From Brachynemurus nebulosus (lineage: Eukaryota > Arthropoda > Insecta > Neuroptera > Myrmeleontidae): 64,000 nt of DNA. Shown piece by piece: positions 47,593-59,151 of the stretch. The stretch spans positions 7,861,001-7,925,000 of the forward strand of contig JAPWDM010000014.1 in the NCBI GenBank assembly GCA_035578155.1, read 5' to 3'. How positions within the stretch are numbered: position 1 is the stretch's first letter; each line of letters opens with the position of its first letter. The notes beneath the pieces were generated by a model that was not told the DNA's origin, did not search any database, and was given only the letters and a program-made list of their open reading frames with translations. Position numbers and translations under genes: made by a program.

Positions 47593-50500
47593 ATGAAACG
47601 AAAGGTCCTAAACTATCCAGTGATAGAATGTGCATTAGAAAAATTAGATCAAAATACATGTGATATTGAACATTTTTTCGAAAATACAAATGTTTTAATT
47701 ACGGGTGCCACAGGATTTTTGGGAAAATTATTAGTTGAAAAGTTATTACGTTCATTTACGTTAATTAATAAAATTTTTCTGTTATTACGTGAAAAACGCG
47801 GTGATAATCAAGAAGTAAGACTTAAAAAAATATTAAGTCTACCGGTAAGTTTATTAAGACCTTAAAAAAATTATTATTACAGAAATTTTTAATTTTTGGG
47901 TTGCAGATATTTGATAAAATCAAAGCCGAAAACCCAGATGTTATCAAAAAACTGAATGTTATCTGTGGTGATTTAGAGCAAGAAAATTTAGGATTGTCGA
48001 GTGAAGATGAAGAAATTCTTAAGAATGATACACATATTGTGTTTCATGTGGGAGCCACAGTTCGATTTGACGAACCAATCAAAAAAGCTATTATATTAAA
48101 CACAAGAGGAACTCGTGATTTACTCAATTTGGCTAAGAAAATGAAAAACTTGAAGGCAATTATCAAAATTATTTTATTGGTTATTTCTTTATCGTAAAAA
48201 TGATTTTAATGTTTAGGTTTTTGTGCATGTTTCGACAGCGTATTGTAATGTTGATAAGCCAATTATTGACGAAGTCGTTTATCCAAGTCAAGCGGATTGG
48301 GCGACAATGATTAGAATGGCTGAAACTATGAAACCAGAAATATTAAACTGTTTACAGCCAAAGTTAGTAGATTTATTAATCTTTGTAGTGTGAACATAAA
48401 TCTGCTATTATGCATAGGATTAATAATAATAACAATAATAATAATAAAAATTTGGGGGACAGGTCTACCCACACTGTCAACTTCCCATTGGGAGTCCTTA
48501 AAGACTAGAGACTACTGTACATACATAATTCTTTTTCAATTCAGGCGGCTCCTTCCTTGGGCCTCCGATAGAGGCTTTGCCCCTTGCACCATACCGGGGG
48601 CTTCACCTTCTGTACCTAAGGGTGGGGGCTCCACTCTCATCAAACAAACGATAACATCATTTGTTCTCAAGATATACGAGACAAAATATATTTTGGCAAA
48701 AAACTAATTTTTTCAAGTTTCTTATTTCTTTTTTTTTTTTAAATTTTGTAATAAAATACTGGCGTTTTTAACATCAAGGAAGGTTCTTAGGCCATTATAT
48801 AATAATATTATTATAAAAAATCCATATAATCTATGTTATCTTAATAAAGTTAATTCCGTGTTTTTACCACAAAAGACAAACCGCTAATCCGAATTTTTTG
48901 CTGAAAACTTTATCCGGTCTTCATTTTTTGATTACGCATCTAATGAAATTAGTCCGGAGTTGATATGATCATTTGTTCTCGAGATATGCAGGACGAAAAA
49001 AAATTCACGAACGAACGAACTAACGAACGCACACACAGACATCACGCTAAAAACGATGGATTCGGATTCTAGTGACCTTGAAACGTGGAGATATGTCAAA
49101 ATTAGCGATTTGTAAAATCGGACCCATTACAATAACTTCCTATGGGAAGTGAATAATAACTTATTGTTGTTAATACATAAAATGTTTACAAAAGTCAAAT
49201 TGATAAGATATTAGAATATAAAATCTGAATTAAAATATTCGTCAAAATTATAAAAACATATTTTGAAAAGATTTAGTTCGAAATAAAACAAAATTAGTAT
49301 TCACGGAATAAAATTCCATGCCTCACTTAAAATTTTGGAGGAGGTGTCACGTAACACCGCTAGCCGCTAAAATAAAATTTGAGTAAATAAAAGTAAGCAC
49401 GATTTCTGGTCGTAAAGTTCCATAAAGTTTTAGATTTATTCTTTAAGCCGTTTTCGAGATACTGTTTAGCCGAAACATCAAAACCCTGTAAGTTTTCAAG
49501 TTATATAAATTTGAGGAAGAATGGATAAGAAAATTTTGTTGGATCCATGGGCTGAAAGAATTATAAATTCGGCTCAGATTTTGCGTTACATTTAAGGAGA
49601 TTTAGAAGCAAATATATTACTAAAGATTTTTTTCAGAATTATGAATGGTTTACCAAACACGTATGTTTTTACGAAATCACTTGCTGAAAATATTGTGTAC
49701 GACCAGCGTAATGAAATCCCATGCGTTATTTATCGTCCATCGATAGGTAAAAACGACTAAAACTTTCGAAGGATTACTAATTTAAGGTTCTGTGTTTTTC
49801 AGTCTTTAATACGTGGGAAGAACCATTACCCGGCTGGATTGACAACTTGAATGGACCTATGGGATTAGTTGTAGGTGGTGGAACTGGCATTGTCCATACA
49901 ATTTATGGGGCACCGGATAGTGAAAATGAATTTATTCCCGCCGATGTAACGATACTCGCAATGATCATATCCGCTTGGTATCAAGGCAATCGAAAGGATA
50001 AAAATAATTGGTAAACTAAAAATTCGCTCAAAAAAAAAAAAAGAAAAGAAAAACGGATTTACTCCATAGAAAATTTATATTTCAGTCTAGTTGTTAATGC
50101 TGGTATGTCAGCACTTAGAACTCAAACATTAGATAATATTATCAAAGATGCTTTGGATATCACCTATCAGATACCATTTAAACGTATGATTTGCTATCCA
50201 TTCGTATTACTATCACCCTACAAGATAGTCCACAATTTCCGAGTTTTAATTTATCACATAATCCCAGGCATCTTCTTAGATATATTACTTAAATATAAAG
50301 GCAATAAACTAAGGTAAGTGTTTTGATCTGAGACATGGATAAAGTGAACGAAAATAAAATTTAGCGTTATATTTTCAGTTTAATGAGAATTTATCGAAAA
50401 GTATATTTTGCTAATAATGCCTTGTCACCTTTTATGACAAATAGTTGGAAATTTGTTACGAAAAATTTCTTGTCATTAAATGGTGTACTTAAATCGGAAG

Positions 50501-52297
50501 ATCGGTTAAAGTACAATGTATGTAAATCTTGTTTGTGTAATTTCCCATTGTTGTAAATAAAACTATTGTAATTTTTCTTTCAGATGGATTTCACTCGTTT
50601 TGATTATGAAGAAATGCGTGTAAGAAATTCTTACGGACTGATTTATTATTTCTTTAATGATCGAGATTATGATATAGATAAAGCCAAGGCGCAGTTAAAA
50701 CGGTAAGAAAAGAACATCGTCAAGTCACCTAACTTGACCTATTGACGGTAACTTTCGCAAACATCATACGTAAGATAAATCAAAATTTCATGTCTTAGGA
50801 TGTCTACAGCACTTTTTAATATGGATATGTTTTTGGGGTGAGGTATAGGCTGAGCGAAAATTGGTATCACTAAAATAGGTGCCTGTGAAAAAATGTAATG
50901 ATCAACTGAATTCAAATAAATTAGATAAAGACAAAAAATTATATTGTAAAATTCAATTAATTTATTTAGAGTATACTTGATGCTTATTCCACAGAGAGCC
51001 GTTTATTTTAAATTATTGCAGAGTTTAAGGTACCATCCCAGTGTGATTGGCCGAAAAGTATTTTTTCGGATGGATAGGATTGGGGAATGGGGATGAATTT
51101 TTTTTTACGATTAATACAATTATTTAACAATACAAAAATATTTTTTTTTTCATATTTGTTTATTTTTTATAATTATTATAATTTTTTTGAAAAAAATGTC
51201 TTTAAAAAAGGGCGAAAATAGGTGCCCACGATTGCGGCCGCAGTTTTCATCCGAAAAAAAAAATCAAATAGATTATCAGTCTGTAGGTAAGCCGCTATGT
51301 ACCTATGGGAGCTCTTTTTTTCTTAAAATCTTCCTATTTTTCCACACGAAAAACTAACTATAAAAAATTTTGTATTTTTTATTCAAACCGCCACCATTTT
51401 TTTAAATTTCAAGAAAAAAGAAGCTCCCATAGGTACATAGCGGCTTACCTACTGGCAGATTGATAATCTATTTGATTTTTTTTCGGGTGAAAACTGCGGC
51501 CGCAGTTGTGGGCACCGATTTCTGCCATTTTTTAAAGACACTTTTCTCAAAAAATTATAATACATAATTATAAAAAATAAATAAATATGAATAAAAAAAA
51601 TATTTTTGTATTGTTAAATAGTGGTATTAATCTTAAAAAAAAAATTCATCACCATTCCCCCATCCTATCCATCCGAAAAAAAGTCGCGAAAATTGATTAT
51701 TTTTCAGCCAATCACACTGTGATGGTACCTTAAATAGCATTTTATTTTCTATTTTTTAAATTTTTATACGGATATGATTTTTGGCCGGGATACAGATGAT
51801 TGTAACTGAATAAAACAAAAGAATAGCTAAGGTTTTTTGTTGTCTTTATGTGTACCTTTGGAACTGTGGAACATACCTATAATTTAATGTTCTCCGCCGT
51901 GCAGTGAAGAAAATTTTTTTTTAAATTGACACGGACATTTTTAACAAATCACTAGTTATAAATAAATTTATTTTCTTCAGTTTCTTTAAATCATTAGTAT
52001 TTTTTCAAATTCATATGGTACGTTACTATTTTCAACGATTGTAATTTGCTATAATCATCATCAACTATGAAATTTTAGTCTGTTTGACCTAAAGTGTGGT
52101 TTGATAGTATTACCGTCAATAAATAAAGTTAGGTAATTTAACGGTACTTTAAATTTTTATTCACTACTTAATTGATAATACCTAACTATATCTTTTTTTT
52201 CAGGTTTTATATTTTATATATTATAGGTCACACTCTCTTTGGATTATTAATTGCATATTTTCTATGGAAAGTCATCGTTTACTTTAAATGGTTTTAA
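47593..52297 (+). CDS. FAR-C: fatty acyl-CoA reductase, 9 exons, 514 aa
   Basis: Predicted alcohol-forming fatty acyl-CoA reductase, tandem paralogue of FAR-B. Exons: 47593-47844, 47907-48155, 48217-48362, 49637-49746, 49803-50010, 50086-50313, 50379-50517, 50584-50702, 52204-52297 (TAA). Total 1545 nt in frame. Seen: TGATGFLG at residues 37-44, FHVGATVRFDE, NTRGTRDL, VFVHVSTAYCN, catalytic Y225-VFT-K229, GWIDNLNGPMG, FAR_C-type region, and a hydrophobic tail (about 485-505) ending FKWF. Intron 2 (48156-48216) uses a GC donor (AAG|GCAATT) with a normal AG acceptor. The only local GT alternative leaves a 37-nt intron and inserts eight hydrophobic residues into a conserved block. Intron 3 (1.27 kb) and intron 8 (1.5 kb) hold repeats; the rest are 56-75 bp. 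Its first exon is ten codons longer than that of FAR-B. Confidence 0.92.
48450..49155 (+). repeat. Dispersed-type repeat in FAR-C intron 3
   Basis: GC-richer than the flanks. It contains GTTCTCGAGATATGCAGGAC, a run of ACGAACGAACG, CACACACAGACATCACG and TCGGATTCTAGTGACC. ACTTCCCATTGGGAGT near the start and ACTTCCTATGGGAAGT near the end. It resembles old non-autonomous repeats; no reverse transcriptase visible. Confidence 0.5.
51029..51729. mobile_element. Foldback MITE in FAR-C intron 8, TTAA flanks
   Basis: GGTACCATCCCAGTGTGATT on the left and its near reverse complement on the right, with arms of about 340 bp almost meeting in the centre (near 51390). TTAA lies at 51025-51028 and 51730-51733. 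CATAGCGGCTTACCTAC and its partner lie mid-arm. The intron RNA would form a long hairpin. Confidence 0.85.
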
Positions 52298-52758
52298 AAA
52301 ACAAAATTTATCAATTTAGTGTGCCCTCTATAAGCTTTGCATACTTTTTAGTGTGTTTAATTGGAAATACAGATTTCTGTATTTGAAGAAACTCACACTG
52401 CCATCAAGTGAAAGTAAAACATACTATAATATCTAATAATTTGTAATCTACATACATAATATTATGCATTAAGCATAAATGTGAAATTTTATCGGCAATT
52501 AATTTAATAATTATTGGTAAAAATATTTATTTTAATATAGGTAACACTGCACACTTTGCTATACTTTAAAAAAAAAATGAAAATGAACCAATAGAAATTA
52601 TGTTAAAATATTTTCCAACAGATAGCAGTAATACTACTTGCATAATGCATAGATGTTGAGTTATATTTCATTAGATGGCAGCAAATGTAACAAACAAAAT
52701 CAGTTAAATATGAAAATTAGAAGCTGGGTGTTAGTAATTTTTAAATTCCTATTTCTAT
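52298..52758. other. FAR-C 3' flank
   Basis: AT-rich sequence after the FAR-C stop. No AATAAA was seen in the first few hundred bases, so the true 3' end is unknown. Confidence 0.4.
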
Positions 52759-52760
52759 AA

Positions 52761-54304
52761 TTGACGACATGGGTGGAATAATAGCCTAACTCGCATTAGA
52801 AAGTTTTTCCGTAAATTGCATTTTTTTGTAGCTCTGGGATAGCTCTATTTGTAAAAAAAAATTCACTTTAAAATCTTTAAAAATAACGAAGATATTAATA
52901 ATTTTGTGTTAGGTTGTTATTTTCGCAATTTGCTATTAGTTGACCTAACTTAAATTAAACCATGTAACACATACATACATATTAATTTATTAGGATGTGC
53001 ATAAAAAATTGGGTTCTAATAAGAATTATATAGGTACGGTACGTATATCCAACAAAAATATTGTTTTCATGAGAAAAAAACATGATAGAACAAGTTCTAC
53101 TACCCCTAATAAAGATAAAACAATAATAAAATTTTGTAAAATATTTTTAAACCTATTTGTATACAGTACCTTCAGAAAATGAAGGTACAATAAATGACTT
53201 TTTCCAGTTTAAAAATAAAACTGATTTTTTTTATATTCATTTATATTCTTAAATGTAGCCTATAAGGTACTTCTGATTATACTTAAAAGAAAATTATTAC
53301 CGAACTTTTTTTATTTTAAATGTAGTGTTTTGATTTTGAATTGACAGTTGAGATGATTTTCCTATAAGAATGTCTAATTTCTAAACATAAATACATAATT
53401 CTTAATTCTTAAATGTTAAATATGAATGATAGTTCTTTACGATAGGTATATAACTAAAAATGAGGTATATCTAAGTTTATAAAATATTGTTTTTAAATCA
53501 TATAAAATAATTTGATTTCTCCTCATTTCATAACGGCACTGTATGTGTATCTGTATGTATTTTAAAAAAATATTTTTGTTTTGCCAATTATGTGTGTTTA
53601 TATATATACATACCTATATTACCTATGTACACTGGAGCATCGATTATGCGAACTATAATAGGTTTGGTTAATCGATCATTTTCGAAAAAACAACCATTAG
53701 TGTTATATTATGTATATGAGCATAGTGAAACGATTAAACAATAATAATAAACACAAATATCTTTTGCACATACTACGATGCTTACACAAAAACAAATAAA
53801 TAAAAATTACATATAGTACATAAAGGTACATAGCGCTAAATAATGGTAAACACGTAAACATTAGGCTTATATTTTAGAAGACAACAAAAAGTTCCACAAG
53901 AGGCAGGAGTTACAAAAGGATTAATTTGCCAAGGGAAAAAACTATCAAGGAATAAGGTAATTAAAGAAATAGACGGAACTACTACTAAATTTGAATTTTG
54001 TCTTCTGGAACGCGTTTGGTTAATCGAGGTTCAGATAATCGATGCTCCACTGTACTTATTTTATTACTTATTTAGTATCCATGTTTAGTATAGCTGGTGT
54101 ACTTTTTATTTAAAAAAATCTTGACTTAAATTTTTAATTTAATTTAGGTTGTTATTGTATCCAAGTTGTCATTTTCATATTAATCCGTCGCCAATAATTT
54201 TATTTGAATTTCGGAAATAAGAACCTAATTTCTGAAATATTTAAATCAATTTATCTCAAAACTAGTATTTTGAAATTAGGCTATTATTCCACCCATGTCG
54301 TCAA
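52761..54304. mobile_element. Inverted-repeat element, TTGACGACATGGGTGGAATA ends
   Basis: TTGACGACATGGGTGGAATA through ATAGCCTAA at the left is matched by a perfect reverse complement at the right, about 29 bp. Nested Tigger-like MITE at 53630. The frame 52997-53182 is not recognised. Target duplication unclear. Confidence 0.75.
53630..54052. mobile_element. Tigger/pogo-like MITE, TA target
   Basis: Left CACTGGAGCATCGATTATGC; right, reversed, CAGTGGAGCATCGATTATCT followed by GAACCTCGATTAACC. TA on both sides (53628-53629, 54053-54054). Confidence 0.85.
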
Positions 54305-54818
54305 TTTATTACTCAATTATTAAAAGTACAAATTCTTAAAAATAATAACAATGGTAATTATATAATATTAATATTGTTGGTTTTTTTTAAATGTTAGTTG
54401 GTATAATATAAATAAAATATGATTTCCAAAACACATATTTATAAGGTATTCACATATGTATTGTTAATAGCGTTTTTCTTTATCATTTTCTATCTCTTAC
54501 GTACTTACAGAAACTAACGTATCAATGGTTTGATTACTTTCGTCAATATATACATTTAAAACAGGAAAAATTGTTATTATAAGTTTTATCCTATTTTAAG
54601 AATACATGTTAAAATGAATCATAGCAAACAATATAACTTCTTTTTTTACTTTTACTTTTATTTCTTTTGTAAATGATCGCATTTTCATTATTTATAGCAG
54701 AAGACGCTTGAATAAGAGGGATTATTTTTCAATCATTATAAAAAAATTTCAGTAAACGTTCATAAAGTGTTAAATTTGAATTTTTATTTAAGACTTAATA
54801 CTTCTCCTTTAAATCTTA

Positions 54819-54974
54819 AGCAGCTTCCACATTCTCGCCGAAGTTGGACGAAGTAGTTCCTCGCGAGGTTGGCCGAGGCATAAGAATAGCATTGAAACAC
54901 CAACCGCGAAGCACAACGAAATGACCCTCTACATTCTCGACTCGTCCAACCTCGGCGAGAATGTGGAAGCTGCT
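54819..54974. mobile_element. 156-bp Harbinger-like MITE, copy 2, TTA duplication
   Basis: Same length and ends as 37793-37948, and near-identical when reversed. TTA lies at 54816-54818 and 54975-54977. Confidence 0.9.
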
Positions 54975-55423
54975 TTATGATTATGATAATATTATGTATA
55001 AATCTTTTGATAATAATTTCTTAGAACCTATTCTTACAAAGTACCAAAATATAAGATGTTTTTCCCATATGTTTTTTCTAAAAATATAAGTTTTTATTTT
55101 CAATAATATTTAGGGCAGTTAGAATTATTCAAAATGTAAGAAATTTCCCACTTGCACCTATAACTTCAAAAGGATATTTAGAGGCCCAAATTCTGTCAAA
55201 CAGCGTGTTTAAGACCCCCCAAATTTAGTGCGCCCAGGGATCTCCAAACTCAATGTCTAGGTAACTTAAGATGGATCTGGTGAAGGCAACGGTTTTCAGA
55301 AATACAGATAAATGTCGACAGTGCTTTTGTAAGAGTACGACTATACAGACCGTCTGCAAATGTATTACTTTTCTTTAAAGACAGGACTCACAAGCCAAAC
55401 GCTCTCAAAGTTGTCTAATCTAA

Positions 55424-56242
55424 AGCTACACTTCCACGAGCAAGTACACTTGCATAAAAGTAATGTTTTTAGGGGGCGTGGCCAAGTTTTTATAACAGTA
55501 TACTTGCAAGCCCTGTTACATGTAAACCATGTAAAAGTACACTTGCATGAAAGTAGGTACGCGCCAAAACACGATATTTTTTTAAATTTGATTTTTAATT
55601 CAATAATAAAAATATCACATCAAAAAAATGCCTTGCTTTAGTAATGCTAACTATACCAAACTCAAAAAAAAGAAAATTTCTCGGGAAAAAGACAGCTTTG
55701 GGTAAAAGAAACTTTATAAATATATTTTTAATATAGAAGATACTTTATTAACAGAAACATTAAACACAACAGATTTTAAAAATTTCCGATATTAGTTCCC
55801 GATCCAAGTCCGTTTAGACCTTTTTTTTTCCAAGAAAAATTTTCTCCGGAATGATACAATCTGTTTTTTGATTTGCTCTGGGGTTCAAGTCATTTCTTGT
55901 ACAATTTTCTTATAAGTATTTTCTTTTATAATTTCAGTACTTTTTATTTCAAACGTTTCATAAATCTTCATTTTCTTCATATAAATTTATTAATTTTATT
56001 GTTTATTGTTTTGATATTATTAAACGGTTTATTTGACAATTCCTCACCTTATTCAGTTTTCGCCATTTTTAATTTAAGTGGGGCTTACTTTTAACAGCAA
56101 AAGTAGAAATATTTTTACTTATGCAAGTAAATTTGTATAACAGTATACTTGCATGCAAATGATGCTTACACGAGCAAGTAGTCTTAATTTTCACTTAAAA
56201 GTATATTTGCATGCAAGTATACTTGTTCGTGGAAGTCTGGCA
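55424..56242. mobile_element. MITE with TAA duplication, CTTCCACGAGCAAGTA ends
   Basis: Left AGCTACACTTCCACGAGCAA; right, reversed, TGCCAGACTTCCACGAACAA. TAA lies at 55421-55423 and 56243-56245. Many AAGTACACTTGCA motifs near both ends. The hydrophobic frame 55873-56094 is low-complexity and not called. Confidence 0.8.
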
Positions 56243-56618
56243 TAAGAGCTGTGACTAGCTGTCAAAATCAAGCTTTTATCACTTACGTTATGAAAACTAC
56301 AGTAAGAACTGTTGAATATATTATTTAATGATTCCAAAGAGGTGATTTTATTTTGTTTCTTTTTTTTTTAATATAATTTAGGAGTTGAAAGTTTTTGCTT
56401 AAAAAATTCACACCTACCTATTTTTAAAATTTCTTAAAACATTTATGTATAAAAACTTTAAAAAACTGTTCTACCATTATTCTTTCTTCTCCACGACCTT
56501 TGAGTGAGTCAGAAACTTCCCAAATATTGGTAGAACAAAAATTCAATGAAATGAATAGCAGAAATTTATTTTAGTTATCTTACCCTTTTTCTTCATTTAA
56601 TAAAAAGACAAGAAAAAG

Positions 56619-56619
<1 letters not shown>

Positions 56620-56687
<68 letters not shown>
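56620..56687. repeat. (AT)n microsatellite
   Basis: Uninterrupted alternating T and A, about 68 bp. Confidence 0.95.
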
Positions 56688-56690
<3 letters not shown>

Positions 56691-56809
56691 GTGCTAGCTC
56701 CGCAATTAAACATATTATCAACGCCTGTATATTTTTCGTCTTTGTTTATATTTCTAAGAATATAAATTCATAACAATGAATTCATAGCAATAAATTTAAA
56801 AAAATACTC

Positions 56810-56930
56810 TTATCACAGCATTCTGCGCATAGAGAATTTTCGATTACAAAAATTATTTTTTCTCGGAAACCAATTTACATAGAATAATAAATTAAAACCT
56901 TTTTATGTGATCTTTGCCCCTCTTTTCGAT
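56810..56930 (+). repeat. 5' part of the microsatellite-bearing repeat family
   Basis: TCACAGCATTCTGCGCAT, then TCTCGGAAACCAATTTACAT and AAAACCTTTTTATGTGAT, in the same order as at 40085. It is followed by diverged sequence. Confidence 0.7.
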
Positions 56931-57599
56931 AGTGCAAAATACATTTATATCGATAGAACTGAAAAAATAAAGCCATTTAATTATGTTAAAACCTAATTTA
57001 CATTCTATAAGAAAATAAAAGTTTGTGGTTATAACTCAAAAATGAGTAGTTATAGAAAAACTCGAAGAAAATATTTTGCCCGATTATTCCAAAGTAAATT
57101 AATTATTGTCTGACATTAGAACTAATACTTAACGTAATTTATTCATTTCCCAACCTAAATTTAAAAAAATATTACAAAATTTTTCGAGATTATTTTTCAA
57201 GATAGACATACCATATTATAGGTACCTATATCAATAGAAAGGGGAGAAGAAATTCCCTTAACTGTGCCAAAATCTATTTCACGTTTCGTAAGAAAAACAA
57301 GGTGCGGGGTCATACCTTAAAAAATATATAATTACTGAAAAATTCTAAGAAAATATTTAAATTCAACATAAAAAGTTAGTGTCAGAATTCCCCGATGAAA
57401 ATAACTAAAATCTTATCAGTAAGAAGTTATTGGAAGAAAAAGAAATTTGGAATTATGGTGATAGCTCCTAAACTATTGGGAAGTTTGCACCACTCTACCG
57501 GGAAAGGCAGAATAACGTTTGCCGCGCCAGCTAGTACCTTTTATATATTTTTGTTACATAGATTTTAAAGGGCAAGGTTGGATGTCAGTAGTAAATTTA

Positions 57600-59150
57600 A
57601 TATTTGACGGGGGGCCCGGGATAGTTTATCCCTGGGGCCCTTAATTTCTCTCCACGGCCCTGATAGCGGTTTCATATGATAGATATAAGCACCCCGTTGT
57701 GATTGCGCCTCTAGTTCACAATAGGACTTATTTCGTGTTTACAGTAAACAAATTTAATCCACCGTCGCTTAGCATCATCCACGGTTAACAGGTTAAAATA
57801 ATCTTTCGTTTGTAAATAAACGGACGCTCATAGATGCTAGCTGATCGCAGAAACAAGTCAACAAGTGTGTTGTTATGGCAACGCGAATAGTAGCGTCCGT
57901 GGCGTCATTTTGTTTGTGTGTGTATGTGTATATGTTTATGATCCATGCGTCTCTTTGTAAACGAACGACGTCGGATGCTGGGGATTGAAACAATCATAAT
58001 ATGGTTAGTTCACTTTCATATGCTTGCGCGAATAGACTTTACTAATTCGACACTATCGGTAAAAGTACATGTGATTTTTTTTCTTTTGGTTTCAAAAGTT
58101 TTCAGAGAGAAAATTTTTTATAAACGAAATCATATAATTTTCTTTGTTGAATAAAGTGTGTTTAAACGATTTGATTTTTTTGGAAAACTTTATTGAAAGG
58201 TGATTGTGGCTGGTTTAAGACTTTTTGAATTTTTTTAATAATGTGGGATCATTTATTTTGCTTGGAAACTTTATAAACTTGTGTTATTATTTTTGAGTTT
58301 TGATTTTTCATCTGATGGATTAAAAATATTCGAAAAGTATATTATATTGTAAGTAATTTTAATAGACATGTAAATGTAAAAAATTGTTAATGTTGGCATC
58401 AAAATGAATGACTCAAATTATATACAAAGAATAAAAAATTTATTTGCAATAAAATTTTAAATTGGTAGTAATTTTTAATAGAAATTATTTGTTCATGTTG
58501 AGTGATACAATAATATTTTCATAATAATATTTTCGAATAAGATATTCTAAGTGAAATTTTATCAGTTTTGTCCGTGGAAATAGAAATTGTTTTAAGGGGT
58601 ATAAGGCTACTTAAATTGGAAATAAAAATAAAAAAATTCATATATTCCTCTATAAAGAGTCTTTCAACAGCATCAAAAACCAATCCTGAAATATATTAAA
58701 GAAATAGGGACTTTCAAAAAGCAGTTTGATTCCAAAATTGTTGAAATCTTTTTATATTTCAGTTCGGTCCAGTTTACAAAAATTAATTTTTTTACCGTAG
58801 CCAATTCCTAGACTAGATTCTTGATATTTGGGTATTAGATAGTCTGAAAAACTAATTTAAACATGACTTAGAAGTCAAACTAAATAATATATATTACTGA
58901 AAATTTTCACATACTCAAATAATTTTTTTTTTTTACTTATGAATATGAATCTTGTCAAAAACTATTCTTGGTATTTCTATCTTCAATTTGCATGTATATA
59001 GATAACGTACTCAGTTTTCTTGGGAGATGTAAATAATATTTTGACCGAATAAATTTTTTGAAGAGTTAAGTGCTTTGTTTTGGTTGTGTGATAAACATCT
59101 TTATATAGAATAACTATAACCATTTTTAACTAGAAACCTGAGTTGTTAAT
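57600..59150. other. Unassigned stretch with a GC-richer block
   Basis: 57610-57665 (GGGGCCCGGGATAG, CGGCCCTGA) looks like a hAT-type end. 57690-58080 has near-balanced base composition, unlike its surroundings, and could hold an untranslated first exon, but no coding signature is recognised. The rest is AT-rich and featureless. Confidence 0.35.
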
Positions 59151-59151
59151 A

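Noticed and set aside
48156..48216. A frameshift or pseudogene break in FAR-C after exon 2
   Set aside because: A GC donor restores the conserved LK|VFVHVSTAY junction with a normal intron length and frame.
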